64,000 nucleotides of DNA, taken from the NCBI RefSeq assembly GCF_013366925.1, contig NZ_JAALDK010000001.1:2735089-2799088 (forward strand). Direction: 5' to 3'. A model generated the notes under the pieces. It worked only from the letters and a program-made list of their open reading frames with translations, was not told the DNA's origin and searched no databases. Shown here piece by piece: positions 37,227 through 44,535 of the stretch (its first letter is position 1; each line of letters starts with the position of its first letter). Made by a program: the position numbers and the translations under genes. The stretch is from Paraburkholderia youngii. Its GTDB lineage: Bacteria > Pseudomonadota > Gammaproteobacteria > Burkholderiales > Burkholderiaceae.

Positions 37227-37252
37227 GCGCGGCGCTCGCACGCCGCGCCTTC
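37227..37252 (+). terminator. Probable terminator after hybrid kinase
   Basis: An 8-bp GC stem (GCGCGGCG/CGCCGCGC) with a 6-base loop, preceded by AAAAA and followed by CTTCTT, lies about 45 bases after the kinase stop. Confidence 0.6.
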
Positions 37253-37420
37253 TTGGTCGCGAGCCCGCGTGATGCGTAGCGCGGGGGGCATCGCGGGCGC
37301 GCACGGGACGCAGCGCCGCCGCGCGTCGGTGCGGGGGCATGATCGTTGCGTGCCCAAAGACGGCAAGGGGACGGCGCCTCGGGCGCCGCCCGTTCCAGCA
37401 GAACATGTCGGGAGACAACC

Positions 37421-38593
37421 ATGCAACATCTCGTGATTGGTTTATTCGACACTTACGTGCAGGCCGAAACCGCCCGCGACACGCTCGTGCAGACCGGTTT
37501 TGCGCGCGAGAAGATCGAGTTGCAGGCGAACGCCGAACCATCGGTTGGCTCGGCCACCAGCGAAGTCGCCAACGCGGGCGTGCTCGCGAATATCGAGCGC
37601 TTTCTCGCCAGCCTGTTCTCGACCGGGCCGCGTCCGTCGGACACCGCCCGTTATGCCGAGGCGATGCGGCGTGGGGCGGTGCTCGTGTGCGTTCATGCCG
37701 CGAGCCAGTCGCATGCGGAACTGGCGCGCAACACGCTCGTGCGGCTCGGCGCGACCGATATCGGCGACCGCCTGCCCGAAGCGGACGCCCCGGTCGCCTC
37801 CAACCGCGACCACTCGGTGCTCGATGAGCTGGGCATCGGCGCGGTGATGCCGGGCACGCCGCGTACCTCGAGCGTAACGACCGAGGCGGGCGCGACGCCG
37901 GGCATGCGGGACACCACGGCAACACCGGGGGCGGGTGCGAGTTCGAGCAGCGGCGCAACGGGTGCGGCGGGCGTCGGCGAATCGACTGGAATCGCCGGCG
38001 CGACGGGCGCCACTTCGGCAACAGGGACGACCGCGCCCGACACCATGCCTCCTCCTGCGACTCCGCGCCCCGATCCACTGACCGCCATGCCGCCGCCGGA
38101 CATCGGCGCGGCCGCCGAGCCGTTCGCGCCGCCGCCGGTCAGCGAACGGCCGATGAGCGATCCGGTCAACGAACCCATCGCCGATCCTCTCACCGGCGAT
38201 GTGGGACGCAGCGCCATCGCCGCCGGCTCCGTGCCGGGTTCGGGCGCGGTGATGCAGCCCCAGCCGTCCGACGTCGTCCCGGAAGGCGGACAGCCGGGCA
38301 CCGGACCCGGCGCGCAGATGCCGAACGAATATCTGGAGTACGAAGAAGACTTCCGCACGCACTATGACGAGCAGTACGCAGCCGCGAACGCGCGCTACGA
38401 AGACTACGTGCCGGCCTATCGCTACGGCGCGGAGATCGGTCGCGACGCGCGCTTTCGCGATCGTCCGTGGGAGGAGATCGAGCCCGAAGCTCGCCGCCAT
38501 TGGGAAACCACGTCGCCGGAGAGCACGTGGGAGCGCTTCAAGCTCGCGGTGCGTCATGGGTGGGAGCGGGTGACCGGGCATCACCACGTGTAG
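37421..38593 (+). CDS. Large stress-type protein with Ala/Gly/Pro linker
   Basis: A 390-residue soluble protein in three parts. Residues 1-105 form an alpha/beta domain like general stress proteins of the YflT type (MQHLVIGLFDTYVQAETARDTLVQTGF). Residues 130-300 are a low-complexity Ala/Gly/Thr/Pro linker. Residues 305-390 form a conserved acidic-aromatic domain (YEEDFRTHYDEQYA, YRYGAEIGRDARF, WERFKLAVRHGWERVTG) also seen in stress proteins of desiccation-tolerant bacteria. A function in stress survival is inferred only. The ATG follows a purine-rich GGGAGA. Confidence 0.8.
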   Translation: MQHLVIGLFDTYVQAETARDTLVQTGFAREKIELQANAEPSVGSATSEVANAGVLANIERFLASLFSTGPRPSDTARYAEAMRRGAVLVCVHAASQSHAELARNTLVRLGATDIGDRLPEADAPVASNRDHSVLDELGIGAVMPGTPRTSSVTTEAGATPGMRDTTATPGAGASSSSGATGAAGVGESTGIAGATGATSATGTTAPDTMPPPATPRPDPLTAMPPPDIGAAAEPFAPPPVSERPMSDPVNEPIADPLTGDVGRSAIAAGSVPGSGAVMQPQPSDVVPEGGQPGTGPGAQMPNEYLEYEEDFRTHYDEQYAAANARYEDYVPAYRYGAEIGRDARFRDRPWEEIEPEARRHWETTSPESTWERFKLAVRHGWERVTGHHHV

Positions 38594-38697
38594 GTGATGC
38601 GGCGGGCGAAACGGGCGCGGCCGCCTCGCGCGGCGCGCGCCGTGTCCTCGTTGCTTCGGCGGACGGTCAGGGCGCGTTCGGCGCCGCTAAGTCTCGA

Positions 38698-39255
38698 TTA
38701 CGCCACCGCCCCATGCCGCTTGATCCACGTGACGTAGCGGTCCATGAACGATTGAAGGAACTTGCGCGTGCCGTCGTTGACGATCTCGCCTTTTTCGTTG
38801 ATCACCGACGGATCGTGCTTGATGAATACTTCGGGCTGCCCCATCGTCGCGACGTCGAGATAGGCGAGCACGTTGCGCAGATGCTGTTGCGCGAGCGCCG
38901 TACCGGTGGCGCCGACCGAGGTGCCGATCACCGCGCCGGGCTTGTTGCCCCACGAATTCGTGCCCCACGGCCGCGAGCCCCAGTCGAGCGCGTTTTTCAG
39001 CACGCCCGGCATCGAGCGGTTGTATTCGGGCGTCACGAACAGCAGACCGTCCGCGGCTTGCACGCGCTCCTTGAGCTTCTTGCCGGCTTCCGGATAGTCG
39101 GCGTCGTAGTCCTGCGAGTACAGCGGCAGGGAGCCGATATCGATGTATTCGAAGGTGAAATCGGCTGGAGCGAGAGAAATCACCGCCTGAGCCAGTTGGC
39201 GATTGAACGAATCCCGCCGCAGGCTGCCGACGACCACTGCAATGTGATAGGCCAT
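38698..39255 (-). CDS. NAD(P)H-dependent FMN reductase (chromate/quinone reductase type)
   Basis: A 185-residue flavodoxin-fold reductase. The FMN loop VVVGSLRRDSFNRQLA is at residues 7-22, and TPEYNRSMPGVLKNALDWGSRP is typical for ChrR/YieF/AzoR-like enzymes that reduce quinones and metals by two electrons. The ATG at 39255 is used; a longer frame starts at 39339. It lies downstream of a site group with DnaA boxes. Confidence 0.9.
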   Translation of the reverse strand: MAYHIAVVVGSLRRDSFNRQLAQAVISLAPADFTFEYIDIGSLPLYSQDYDADYPEAGKKLKERVQAADGLLFVTPEYNRSMPGVLKNALDWGSRPWGTNSWGNKPGAVIGTSVGATGTALAQQHLRNVLAYLDVATMGQPEVFIKHDPSVINEKGEIVNDGTRKFLQSFMDRYVTWIKRHGAVA

Positions 39256-39393
39256 GTTCGCTTCCTCAGTTAGTGCGCTCGACGCGCAAAGAGTAGGACT
39301 GTTCATGATAGGCAAAAGCCGCGTGAAACGCCTGGGCACTGGCGGATTTGGCTAGGCGATAGCGGATCGGGAAGGGTTCTTGCGGCACCTCTC

Positions 39394-39454
39394 GGTGGAT
39401 AACCTCGCCACTCGAAAAGTTATCCACAGAATCGCTGAATAACCTTGTGGATAA
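39394..39454. promoter_or_regulatory. Three DnaA-box-like sites at exact 26-bp spacing
   Basis: GGTGGATAA at 39394-39402 (one mismatch to TGTGGATAA), TTATCCACA at 39420-39428 (perfect, opposite strand) and TGTGGATAA at 39446-39454 (perfect). Start positions differ by exactly 26 bp each time. The sites lie in the spacer between the flavin reductase and a small gene. Confidence 0.7.
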
Positions 39455-39544
39455 GTTGAACTTTTACCTTGTCAATCAAGCATGCCTTCGGGCTAGGGCG
39501 ATCTGAGGCAAATGGACACCATCGACCTTCTGGAGGACCGGATA

Positions 39545-39760
39545 ATGAGTCTCGACTACGCAGGAAAATCCCACGACGAAGCGGTTGCCGCACGCAAGAA
39601 AGCGCGGCAGCGCGCGCAGGAGCCGGCGGGCGGCAAGATGGCCGTCGACGGCGTCGAAGCCGACGCCACGCATAGCTGCGGTGAGCTGTCGGAGCAAGGC
39701 AAACAGGTGTGGCGTACGGGCGCCGGACTCGATGGGGGAGGGAAGGCACCGAGCCGCTAG
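39545..39760 (+). CDS. Small hydrophilic hypothetical protein
   Basis: A 71-residue charged protein (SLDYAGKSHDEAVAARKKARQRAQEP at the start). There is no signal peptide or membrane segment. CTGGAGGA at 39530-39537 is a good ribosome site for the ATG at 39545. A strong terminator follows. I do not recognise a family. Confidence 0.6.
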   Translation: MSLDYAGKSHDEAVAARKKARQRAQEPAGGKMAVDGVEADATHSCGELSEQGKQVWRTGAGLDGGGKAPSR

Positions 39761-39780
39761 GGCTGAGCGCTGAATGCAAA

Positions 39781-39808
39781 AAAAGGGCGCCGTTGCCGGC
39801 GCCCTTTT
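39781..39808. terminator. Bidirectional rho-independent terminator
   Basis: A 12-bp perfect stem (AAAAGGGCGCCG and complement) with a TTGC loop and T-rich flank. It lies between the small gene at 39545 and the convergent secreted peptide gene at 39844. Confidence 0.9.
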
Positions 39809-39843
39809 CTTTTGCTTGCTTGCTGCGTATGTCGACGTGCCGA

Positions 39844-39978
39844 TCAGTTGCCGAAAAATACATTGCAGTACGACTTCGGGCCGTTGCAGGCCGAAGCCGG
39901 AGCGTCGGCGTGAGCGATGCCCGAAGCAGCTGCGAACAGTGCGGCCGAAGCGATCAGGGCGGAGAAAATGCGTTTCAT
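39844..39978 (-). CDS. Small secreted peptide, 44 aa
   Basis: A 44-residue protein with a clear signal peptide (MKRIFSALIASAALFAAASGIAHA in parts; cleavage near residue 24). The mature peptide is about 20 residues with two cysteines (ACNGPKSYC) that could form a disulfide. A GAGGA ribosome site precedes the ATG. Similar tiny signal-peptide proteins are common in Burkholderia; the role is unknown. Confidence 0.65.
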   Translation of the reverse strand: MKRIFSALIASAALFAAASGIAHADAPASACNGPKSYCNVFFGN

Positions 39979-40430
39979 GGTCCGGTCCTCGTTTTGCGTA
40001 TGGTTGCGCGATCTCATGCGATCGATGGCGTGAAGAATAGCGAGCGGGTCCGCGTCCACAAACAGCGAAGATGAAAAGACATTTTTTTATAAATTGAAAT
40101 AATCGTTATTGCCTGAGCGCATGGAACCGGTGATTGACCGCGACGCGTTGAGTGACCGATGCGGCGATTCAAAAACCTTCTCGCGCGCAGGCCGAAATAT
40201 CATTTCTTGCAACAATTAATTTCCGGTGTCATAAGCCGCCGCGCCGCGCGACCAAGCTCCTCGGGCCATCGATTGCCAAGGGATATATGTTCAATACCGA
40301 TTCGTTAGGGCAGGAACGTGGGGGAGAATGGCGCACACATCCGCAAATCGCGCGAGGACGACCATCCGCTCATGAATCACGACGTTTCAGCGCAACACGC
40401 GCAGCCGACAGTACAGCGACGGAGCACGCC
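39979..40430. other. Spacer upstream of the sigma factor gene
   Basis: The spacer contains an AT-rich stretch at 40079-40115, likely promoter DNA. The sigma frame is open back to 40152. A 20-codon frame starts at ATG 40372 and ends in a TGA that overlaps the sigma GTG start at 40431. Confidence 0.45.
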
Positions 40431-41039
40431 GTGACGCAGCCAGGCGGCCCGTCGCTCGACGATCCCATCTATCTCGCGCAATTGCGGCGCGACCTCGTCC
40501 GCTTCGCCCGTCTGCAATTGCGCGATGCCGCGGCCGCCGAGGACGCCGTGCAGGAAGCGCTGACCGCCGCGTGGACTCAGGCAGCGCGTTTTTCCGCGCA
40601 GTCGGAGCACAAGACCTGGGTATTCGGCATCTTGCGCCACAAGCTCGTCGACACGCTGCGTGCGCGCCAGCGCACGGTCAATCTGTCGTCGCTCGAAGCC
40701 GAACTCGACGGCGAGGCGTTACTCGATCGCGAGCTTTTCAAGGACAACGGCCACTGGTCGCGCGAGACCAAACCGCGTCCATGGCCGACACCCGAAACCG
40801 CACTGCGCCAGCAGCAGTTCTGGACGCTGTTCGAAATGTGCCTCGAGCATTTGCCCGAGCACATCGGACGCGTGTTCATGATGCGGGAGTTTCTCGACCT
40901 CGACATCGCGGCGATCTGTGCCGAACTGCAGATCAACGCGAATCATTGCAGCGTGCTGATCTATCGCGCGCGGCTGCGGCTGCGCACGTGCCTGAGCGAA
41001 AAGGGCCTATCCAGCGAGGACGCGAATGGGGAAGTGTAA
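40431..41039 (+). CDS. ECF-type RNA polymerase sigma factor
   Basis: A 202-residue sigma-70 family protein. Region 2 includes DAVQEALTAAWTQAARFSAQSEHKTWVFGILRHKLVD (seen in parts) and region 4 EHIGRVFMMREFLDLDIAAICAELQINANHCSVLIYRARLRL. I chose the GTG at 40431, which starts VTQPGGPSLDDPIYLAQLRRDL and fits family length. An upstream ATG at 40287 would add 48 low-complexity residues. The next gene encodes a zinc-finger anti-sigma factor, overlapping by 14 bases, so the sigma factor is probably held inactive until released. Confidence 0.87.
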   Translation: MTQPGGPSLDDPIYLAQLRRDLVRFARLQLRDAAAAEDAVQEALTAAWTQAARFSAQSEHKTWVFGILRHKLVDTLRARQRTVNLSSLEAELDGEALLDRELFKDNGHWSRETKPRPWPTPETALRQQQFWTLFEMCLEHLPEHIGRVFMMREFLDLDIAAICAELQINANHCSVLIYRARLRLRTCLSEKGLSSEDANGEV

Positions 41040-41232
41040 GGACATCACGCGGCTGCTATCCGACGCGCTCGACCGCTCGCTGTCGACTGGCGAATGGCTC
41101 GCGATCCGCCTGCATCTGCCGACCTGCAGCGGGTGCCGGAACTATCGCAAACAGATCCGCCTGCTGCGGGTCGCCGCGCATGTGGCGAGCGGAGTCGCGA
41201 GCGCCGATGGAGCGGTGAGCGGCGAGGAGTGA
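41026..41232 (+). CDS. Zinc-finger anti-sigma factor, soluble
   Basis: A 68-residue zf-HC2 protein. The zinc motif HLPTCSGCRNYRKQ (His-x3-Cys-x2-Cys) is intact. It has no membrane segment, so it probably senses a cytoplasmic redox or zinc-related signal. It overlaps the sigma factor gene by 14 bases and is presumably translated with it. Confidence 0.83.
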   Translation: MGKCKDITRLLSDALDRSLSTGEWLAIRLHLPTCSGCRNYRKQIRLLRVAAHVASGVASADGAVSGEE

Positions 41233-41256
41233 TTTGCCGCTTTGCCACCTCGCGGT

Positions 41257-41595
41257 TCAGCGCTCACCGGGCGGCGCGTCGCAATAGCGTTCGAAAAAGC
41301 GGGCATGCGACGCTTCATCGATTCCGACGGTATGCGCATCGGCACGCGCGGGATGTTTCGCGAGTTGCGCGCGAGTGCGAATCGGGCGATGCGCGAAATT
41401 GCCGCCGCAATTCGGACACACGTTGCGCAGCCTCGTCAGCGGGCAGACCTCACAGAACCTGCATTCGTAGGTGCAAATCGTCGCGTCGGGCGCGTTCGGC
41501 GGGAGTGACTTGCCGCGCGAGTCGCTGGCCGACGCCGCTGTAATGCCGGTCGATTGTAGCGGGAGGGGGTGGGTCGGACCTTCGGCGTTACGCAA
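41257..41595 (-). CDS. DUF1272-type zinc-ribbon protein with eroded N terminus
   Basis: A protein of at most 112 residues. The C-terminal part matches DUF1272: KSLPPNAPDATICTYECRFC, EVC, then VCPNCGGNFAHRPIR. DUF1272 proteins normally begin with an extra CxxC just before the GKxLPP segment; here the two positions read Ser and Arg (AGC and CGC, each one base from TGC). No convincing start codon or ribosome site is close to the conserved part, so the start at 41595 is uncertain. It may be a decaying gene. Confidence 0.5.
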   Translation of the reverse strand: MRNAEGPTHPLPLQSTGITAASASDSRGKSLPPNAPDATICTYECRFCEVCPLTRLRNVCPNCGGNFAHRPIRTRAQLAKHPARADAHTVGIDEASHARFFERYCDAPPGER

Positions 41596-41724
41596 TGCTT
41601 CGCTAGTGCCGAATGATTTGCTTATGCGAATTTATCGGTTCGTCCAGGCGGACGGACGAATTATCGTCGGAGCCAATCGGACCAGCCTTGGTGTCCGTTA
41701 AATTCTCTTTCGACGAGTATTCTC

Positions 41725-42708
41725 ATGCACCGTGATCCGCTGCTGACGCGCCGTACGTTTCTCGCCGGCGTAGGCGCAACGCTGGCCGCCGCCGCGTTGC
41801 CGGTCTTCTCCACTACCGCATTTGCCGCCGATGAACATGCAAAAGAACTTCGCATCGGATATCAGAAAGCCGCGAGCACCCTGGTATTGCTGAAGGCGCA
41901 CGGCACGCTCGAAAAGCGCCTTGCGCCACTCGGCATCACGGTCAAATGGACCGAGTTTCCGGCTGGGCCGCAACTGCTGGAAGGGCTGAACGTCGGCGCG
42001 ATCGACTTCGGCTATGTGGGCGAAGCGCCGCCCGTGTTCGCGCAAGCCGCGGGCGCCAATTTCGTTTATACCGCGTATGAAATTCCGACCCCGCACGCCG
42101 AAGGCATCCTCGTGCATCCGGACGCGCCGATCAGAAGCTTGGCCGATCTGAAGGGAAAGAAGATTGCGCTGAACAAGGGCTCGGATGTGCACTGGTTTCT
42201 CGTCGCCGCGTTGCAAAAAAACGGCGTGAAGTTCAGCGAGATCCAACCCGTGTATTTGCCGCCTGCCGATGCACGCGCGGCCTTCGAGCGCGGTGCGGTC
42301 GATGCGTGGGCTATCTGGGATCCGTTTCTCGAAGCCGCCAAAAGGCAGACGAACGCGCGGCTGCTTGCCGATGCGGAAGGTATCGTCAGTCACCACCAGT
42401 TCTTTCTGAGCGCGCGACCCTTCGCGCAACATAACGGCGACGTTCTTGCGATCGTGATCGATGAAGTCGGCAAGGAAGGGGAGTGGGTGCGCGGCCATTA
42501 CAGCGAGGCCGCCGCACAACTCGCGCCGATTCAAGGGCTCGACGCTAGCGTGATCGAATCAGGCTTGCGGCATTACGCGCATATCTATAAGCCCGTCGAC
42601 GCGAACGTGCTTGCGGAACAACAACGCATTGCGGACACGTTCACCGAACTGCGCCTGATCCCGACGAAGATCGTGACCAAGGATGCCGCGCTGTCGGGCA
42701 AAGCCTAG
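41725..42708 (+). CDS. ssuA: Aliphatic sulfonate-type ABC transporter substrate-binding protein
   Basis: A 327-residue SsuA/NrtT-like periplasmic protein. A Tat-like signal (TRRTFLAGVGATLAAAALP) precedes ELRIGYQKAASTLVLLKAHG and LNVGAIDFGYVGEAPPVFAQAAG, standard for the SsuA/TauA group. It binds sulfonates or related sulfur sources. No permease or ATPase gene (ssuBC) or monooxygenase (ssuD) is nearby, so it must work with components encoded elsewhere. Confidence 0.87.
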   Translation: MHRDPLLTRRTFLAGVGATLAAAALPVFSTTAFAADEHAKELRIGYQKAASTLVLLKAHGTLEKRLAPLGITVKWTEFPAGPQLLEGLNVGAIDFGYVGEAPPVFAQAAGANFVYTAYEIPTPHAEGILVHPDAPIRSLADLKGKKIALNKGSDVHWFLVAALQKNGVKFSEIQPVYLPPADARAAFERGAVDAWAIWDPFLEAAKRQTNARLLADAEGIVSHHQFFLSARPFAQHNGDVLAIVIDEVGKEGEWVRGHYSEAAAQLAPIQGLDASVIESGLRHYAHIYKPVDANVLAEQQRIADTFTELRLIPTKIVTKDAALSGKA

Positions 42709-42762
42709 CGCAGCGGTTCGAGGTCGCATCGCGCAGATCGGTTGACTTCGACGGTCGCGCGA

Positions 42763-43122
42763 TCAGTCGAAAAGCGCGGCGACATTTTCGGGTGGGCGGC
42801 CGATGACGCCACGCCCGTTTCTCACGACGATAGGTCGTTGCAAAAGAATCGGATGCTTCGCCAATGCTTCATAGACCTGGGCGTCCGTCAGCGACGGGTC
42901 GGCGAGATTGAATTCTTTATATTCGGCCTCAGTGTCGCGGATCATTTCGCGGACCGCACAGCCGAGTTGAGCATTGAGATTCTTGAGCTCCGCGACGGTC
43001 AGCGGCTTCTTCAGATATTCGACGATTTCCGTCGGTTCGTTTGCGGAGTTGTAGGTGTTCGCGACGAGTTCGCAGGCAGCGCGCGATTTGGAGCAGCGCG
43101 GGTTGTGGTAGATGGTGATCAT
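42763..43122 (-). CDS. arsC: Arsenate reductase (ArsC, glutaredoxin-dependent type)
   Basis: A 119-residue thioredoxin-fold protein. The catalytic Cys10 is in YHNPRCSKSR, and LLQRPIVVRNGRGVIGRPPE carries the conserved Arg set of ArsC. It reduces arsenate with glutathione and glutaredoxin. No other ars genes are near, so it may have a general redox role. Confidence 0.9.
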   Translation of the reverse strand: MITIYHNPRCSKSRAACELVANTYNSANEPTEIVEYLKKPLTVAELKNLNAQLGCAVREMIRDTEAEYKEFNLADPSLTDAQVYEALAKHPILLQRPIVVRNGRGVIGRPPENVAALFD

Positions 43123-43258
43123 GGCTGGGTTGAGGGCTTGCGCCGTTGAAGGTTGCTGTGACGGTTAGAAGGGTTCGGGAATTTTAGCGGGTGACTTGAT
43201 GGCGTGGCGCGGGATGATTGCCCGGCATGCGCGTTGTTTGAACGATCGGTAGGGTGGG

Positions 43259-43280
43259 TCGGTTTATGCGCATAAACCGA
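43259..43280. promoter_or_regulatory. parS: parS-like site 1
   Basis: A 22-bp perfect palindrome with the 16-mer GTTTATGCGCATAAAC at 43262-43277. This is the parS motif I recall for chromosome 2 of Burkholderia cenocepacia, the binding site of its ParB. Confidence 0.88.
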
Positions 43281-43496
43281 TGCTGCCTTCCGAGGTGAGC
43301 CGGTATCGTTTAATGCTCGCAGCGTCAGTTCTCATCGAGCCTGCGATTTGCTTGCGCGGGCGCAATACCCTCTACAACCTATATTCACTTGCTGATGAAG
43401 CGCCGCCTCCACGTTTGCCGCTTGCTGCCGCGACGGCGAAGGAGCCGCCTCGGACGACTCGATGGCGAATGCTCCACCGGGTCAATTGCCGCGCGA

Positions 43497-43514
43497 ACTT
43501 TATGCGCATAAAGT
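43497..43514. promoter_or_regulatory. parS: parS-like site 2
   Basis: An 18-bp perfect palindrome, ACTTTATGCGCATAAAGT, sharing the 14-bp core TTTATGCGCATAAA. Confidence 0.83.
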
Positions 43515-43733
43515 CTGGCCTGCCTTGGGTCGCTAGGATGTGTGGGCGCACTCCTTTTCTCCGCGAGATCAGCTCGCGAATCGCGACTAGTTGCCGACGA
43601 CTGGGTACGCAGCACGCGAGCACTCATTCCTCTCGTCCCGTCCCCTCCGAGAGATAGCGATCAGCAACGCTTAAGCCTCAGTCCATTCCTGCCCTGACAC
43701 CCCACAAGATCCCGGGGCAACTGCTGATGCCTC

Positions 43734-43747
43734 TTTATGCGCATAAA
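43734..43747. promoter_or_regulatory. parS: parS-like site 3
   Basis: The 14-bp core TTTATGCGCATAAA, 104 bases before parA. Flanking bases do not extend the palindrome. Confidence 0.8.
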
Positions 43748-43851
43748 CCCTTTGCCGAATGGCCTATTTCCGAATTTCCCTTACTCAAATGATTTGAAAT
43801 AGCAATTCAACCAGGTAAAATCCATTTGCGTCTAAAAAGAGGAGGTGAAAT

Positions 43852-44511
43852 TTGGCGGCAGAAATCATCGCGGTAACACAGCAGAAGGGCGGGGTCGGGA
43901 AGAGCACCATCGCGATGCATCTCGGCGCTGCATTTCACGAGAAAGGCAAACGCGTTCTCGTCGTCGACGCGGATGGCCAAAACACTCTGATCCACTGGGC
44001 CAGCGCCTCCGACGGCGACGTTGGTATTCCATTCGCCGTCGTCAACCTGTCCGAAGCAGGCAGCCAGATCCATCGCGAGATCAAGAAGTTCGTGGCGGAC
44101 TACGACATCATCGTCGTCGACTGCCCGCCCTCCATCACCGAAAAAGTCTCCGGCGTCGTCCTGCTTGCAGCGAGCGTCGCGGTGATCCCAACTTCGTCGT
44201 CCCCCGCCGATTACTGGTCGAGTATCGGCCTCGTCAAGCTCGTTCAGCAGGCGCAGGTCATGAACGAAGACCTGCGTGCCGTGTTCCTGCTCAATAAGAC
44301 AGAAGAGAAACGGATGCTGACGCGCGAGCTGAAGCGCGCGCTCGAAGAACTCGGCTTCCCTCTCCTCAAGACCCAGATTCCCACGCGCGAAGCCTACAAG
44401 CAGGCAATGGCGTTGGGGCAAACGGTGCTTCAGATGAACGACCGCGGCGCGAAGCTCGCCGCGCTCGAAGTACGGGCGTGCGCCAACGAGATCGCCGCCT
44501 TGCTCCCGTGA
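43852..44511 (+). CDS. parA: ParA partition ATPase
   Basis: A 219-residue MinD/ParA-type ATPase. The deviant Walker A KGGVGKST is at residues 12-19, with VVDADGQ and IIVVDCPPS as the other nucleotide motifs. It has no N-terminal DNA-binding domain, so it is the short (type Ib-like) form. The start is a TTG at 43852, set by a perfect AGGAGGTGA ribosome site. It drives segregation of this replicon with ParB, encoded 24 bases downstream, and the parS sites around it. Confidence 0.93.
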   Translation: MAAEIIAVTQQKGGVGKSTIAMHLGAAFHEKGKRVLVVDADGQNTLIHWASASDGDVGIPFAVVNLSEAGSQIHREIKKFVADYDIIVVDCPPSITEKVSGVVLLAASVAVIPTSSSPADYWSSIGLVKLVQQAQVMNEDLRAVFLLNKTEEKRMLTRELKRALEELGFPLLKTQIPTREAYKQAMALGQTVLQMNDRGAKLAALEVRACANEIAALLP

Positions 44512-44512
44512 A

Positions 44513-44526
44513 TTTATGCGCATAAA
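44513..44526. promoter_or_regulatory. parS: parS-like site 4, between parA and parB
   Basis: The core TTTATGCGCATAAA fills most of the 24-base gap between parA and parB. ParB bound here could also regulate parB expression. Confidence 0.83.
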
Positions 44527-44535
44527 GGACCCTGA

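Larger units (their letters stand above)
43123..43851. other. 729-bp centromere-like spacer upstream of parA
   Basis: It holds three of the four TTTATGCGCATAAA palindromes (43259, 43499, 43734) and the parA promoter. Short frames inside it (for example 43280-43657) have a stop-free but protein-unlike composition and no ribosome site. I call it the parS region. Confidence 0.7.

Noticed and set aside
36183..38078. 631-codon minus-strand frame across the hybrid kinase and stress protein genes
   Set aside because: It runs opposite two genes with clear domains, is Arg/Pro/Ala-rich, and has no ribosome site.
43280..43657. Small gene in the parS region
   Set aside because: It begins inside a parS palindrome, has no ribosome site, and its translation of the palindrome is not protein-like.
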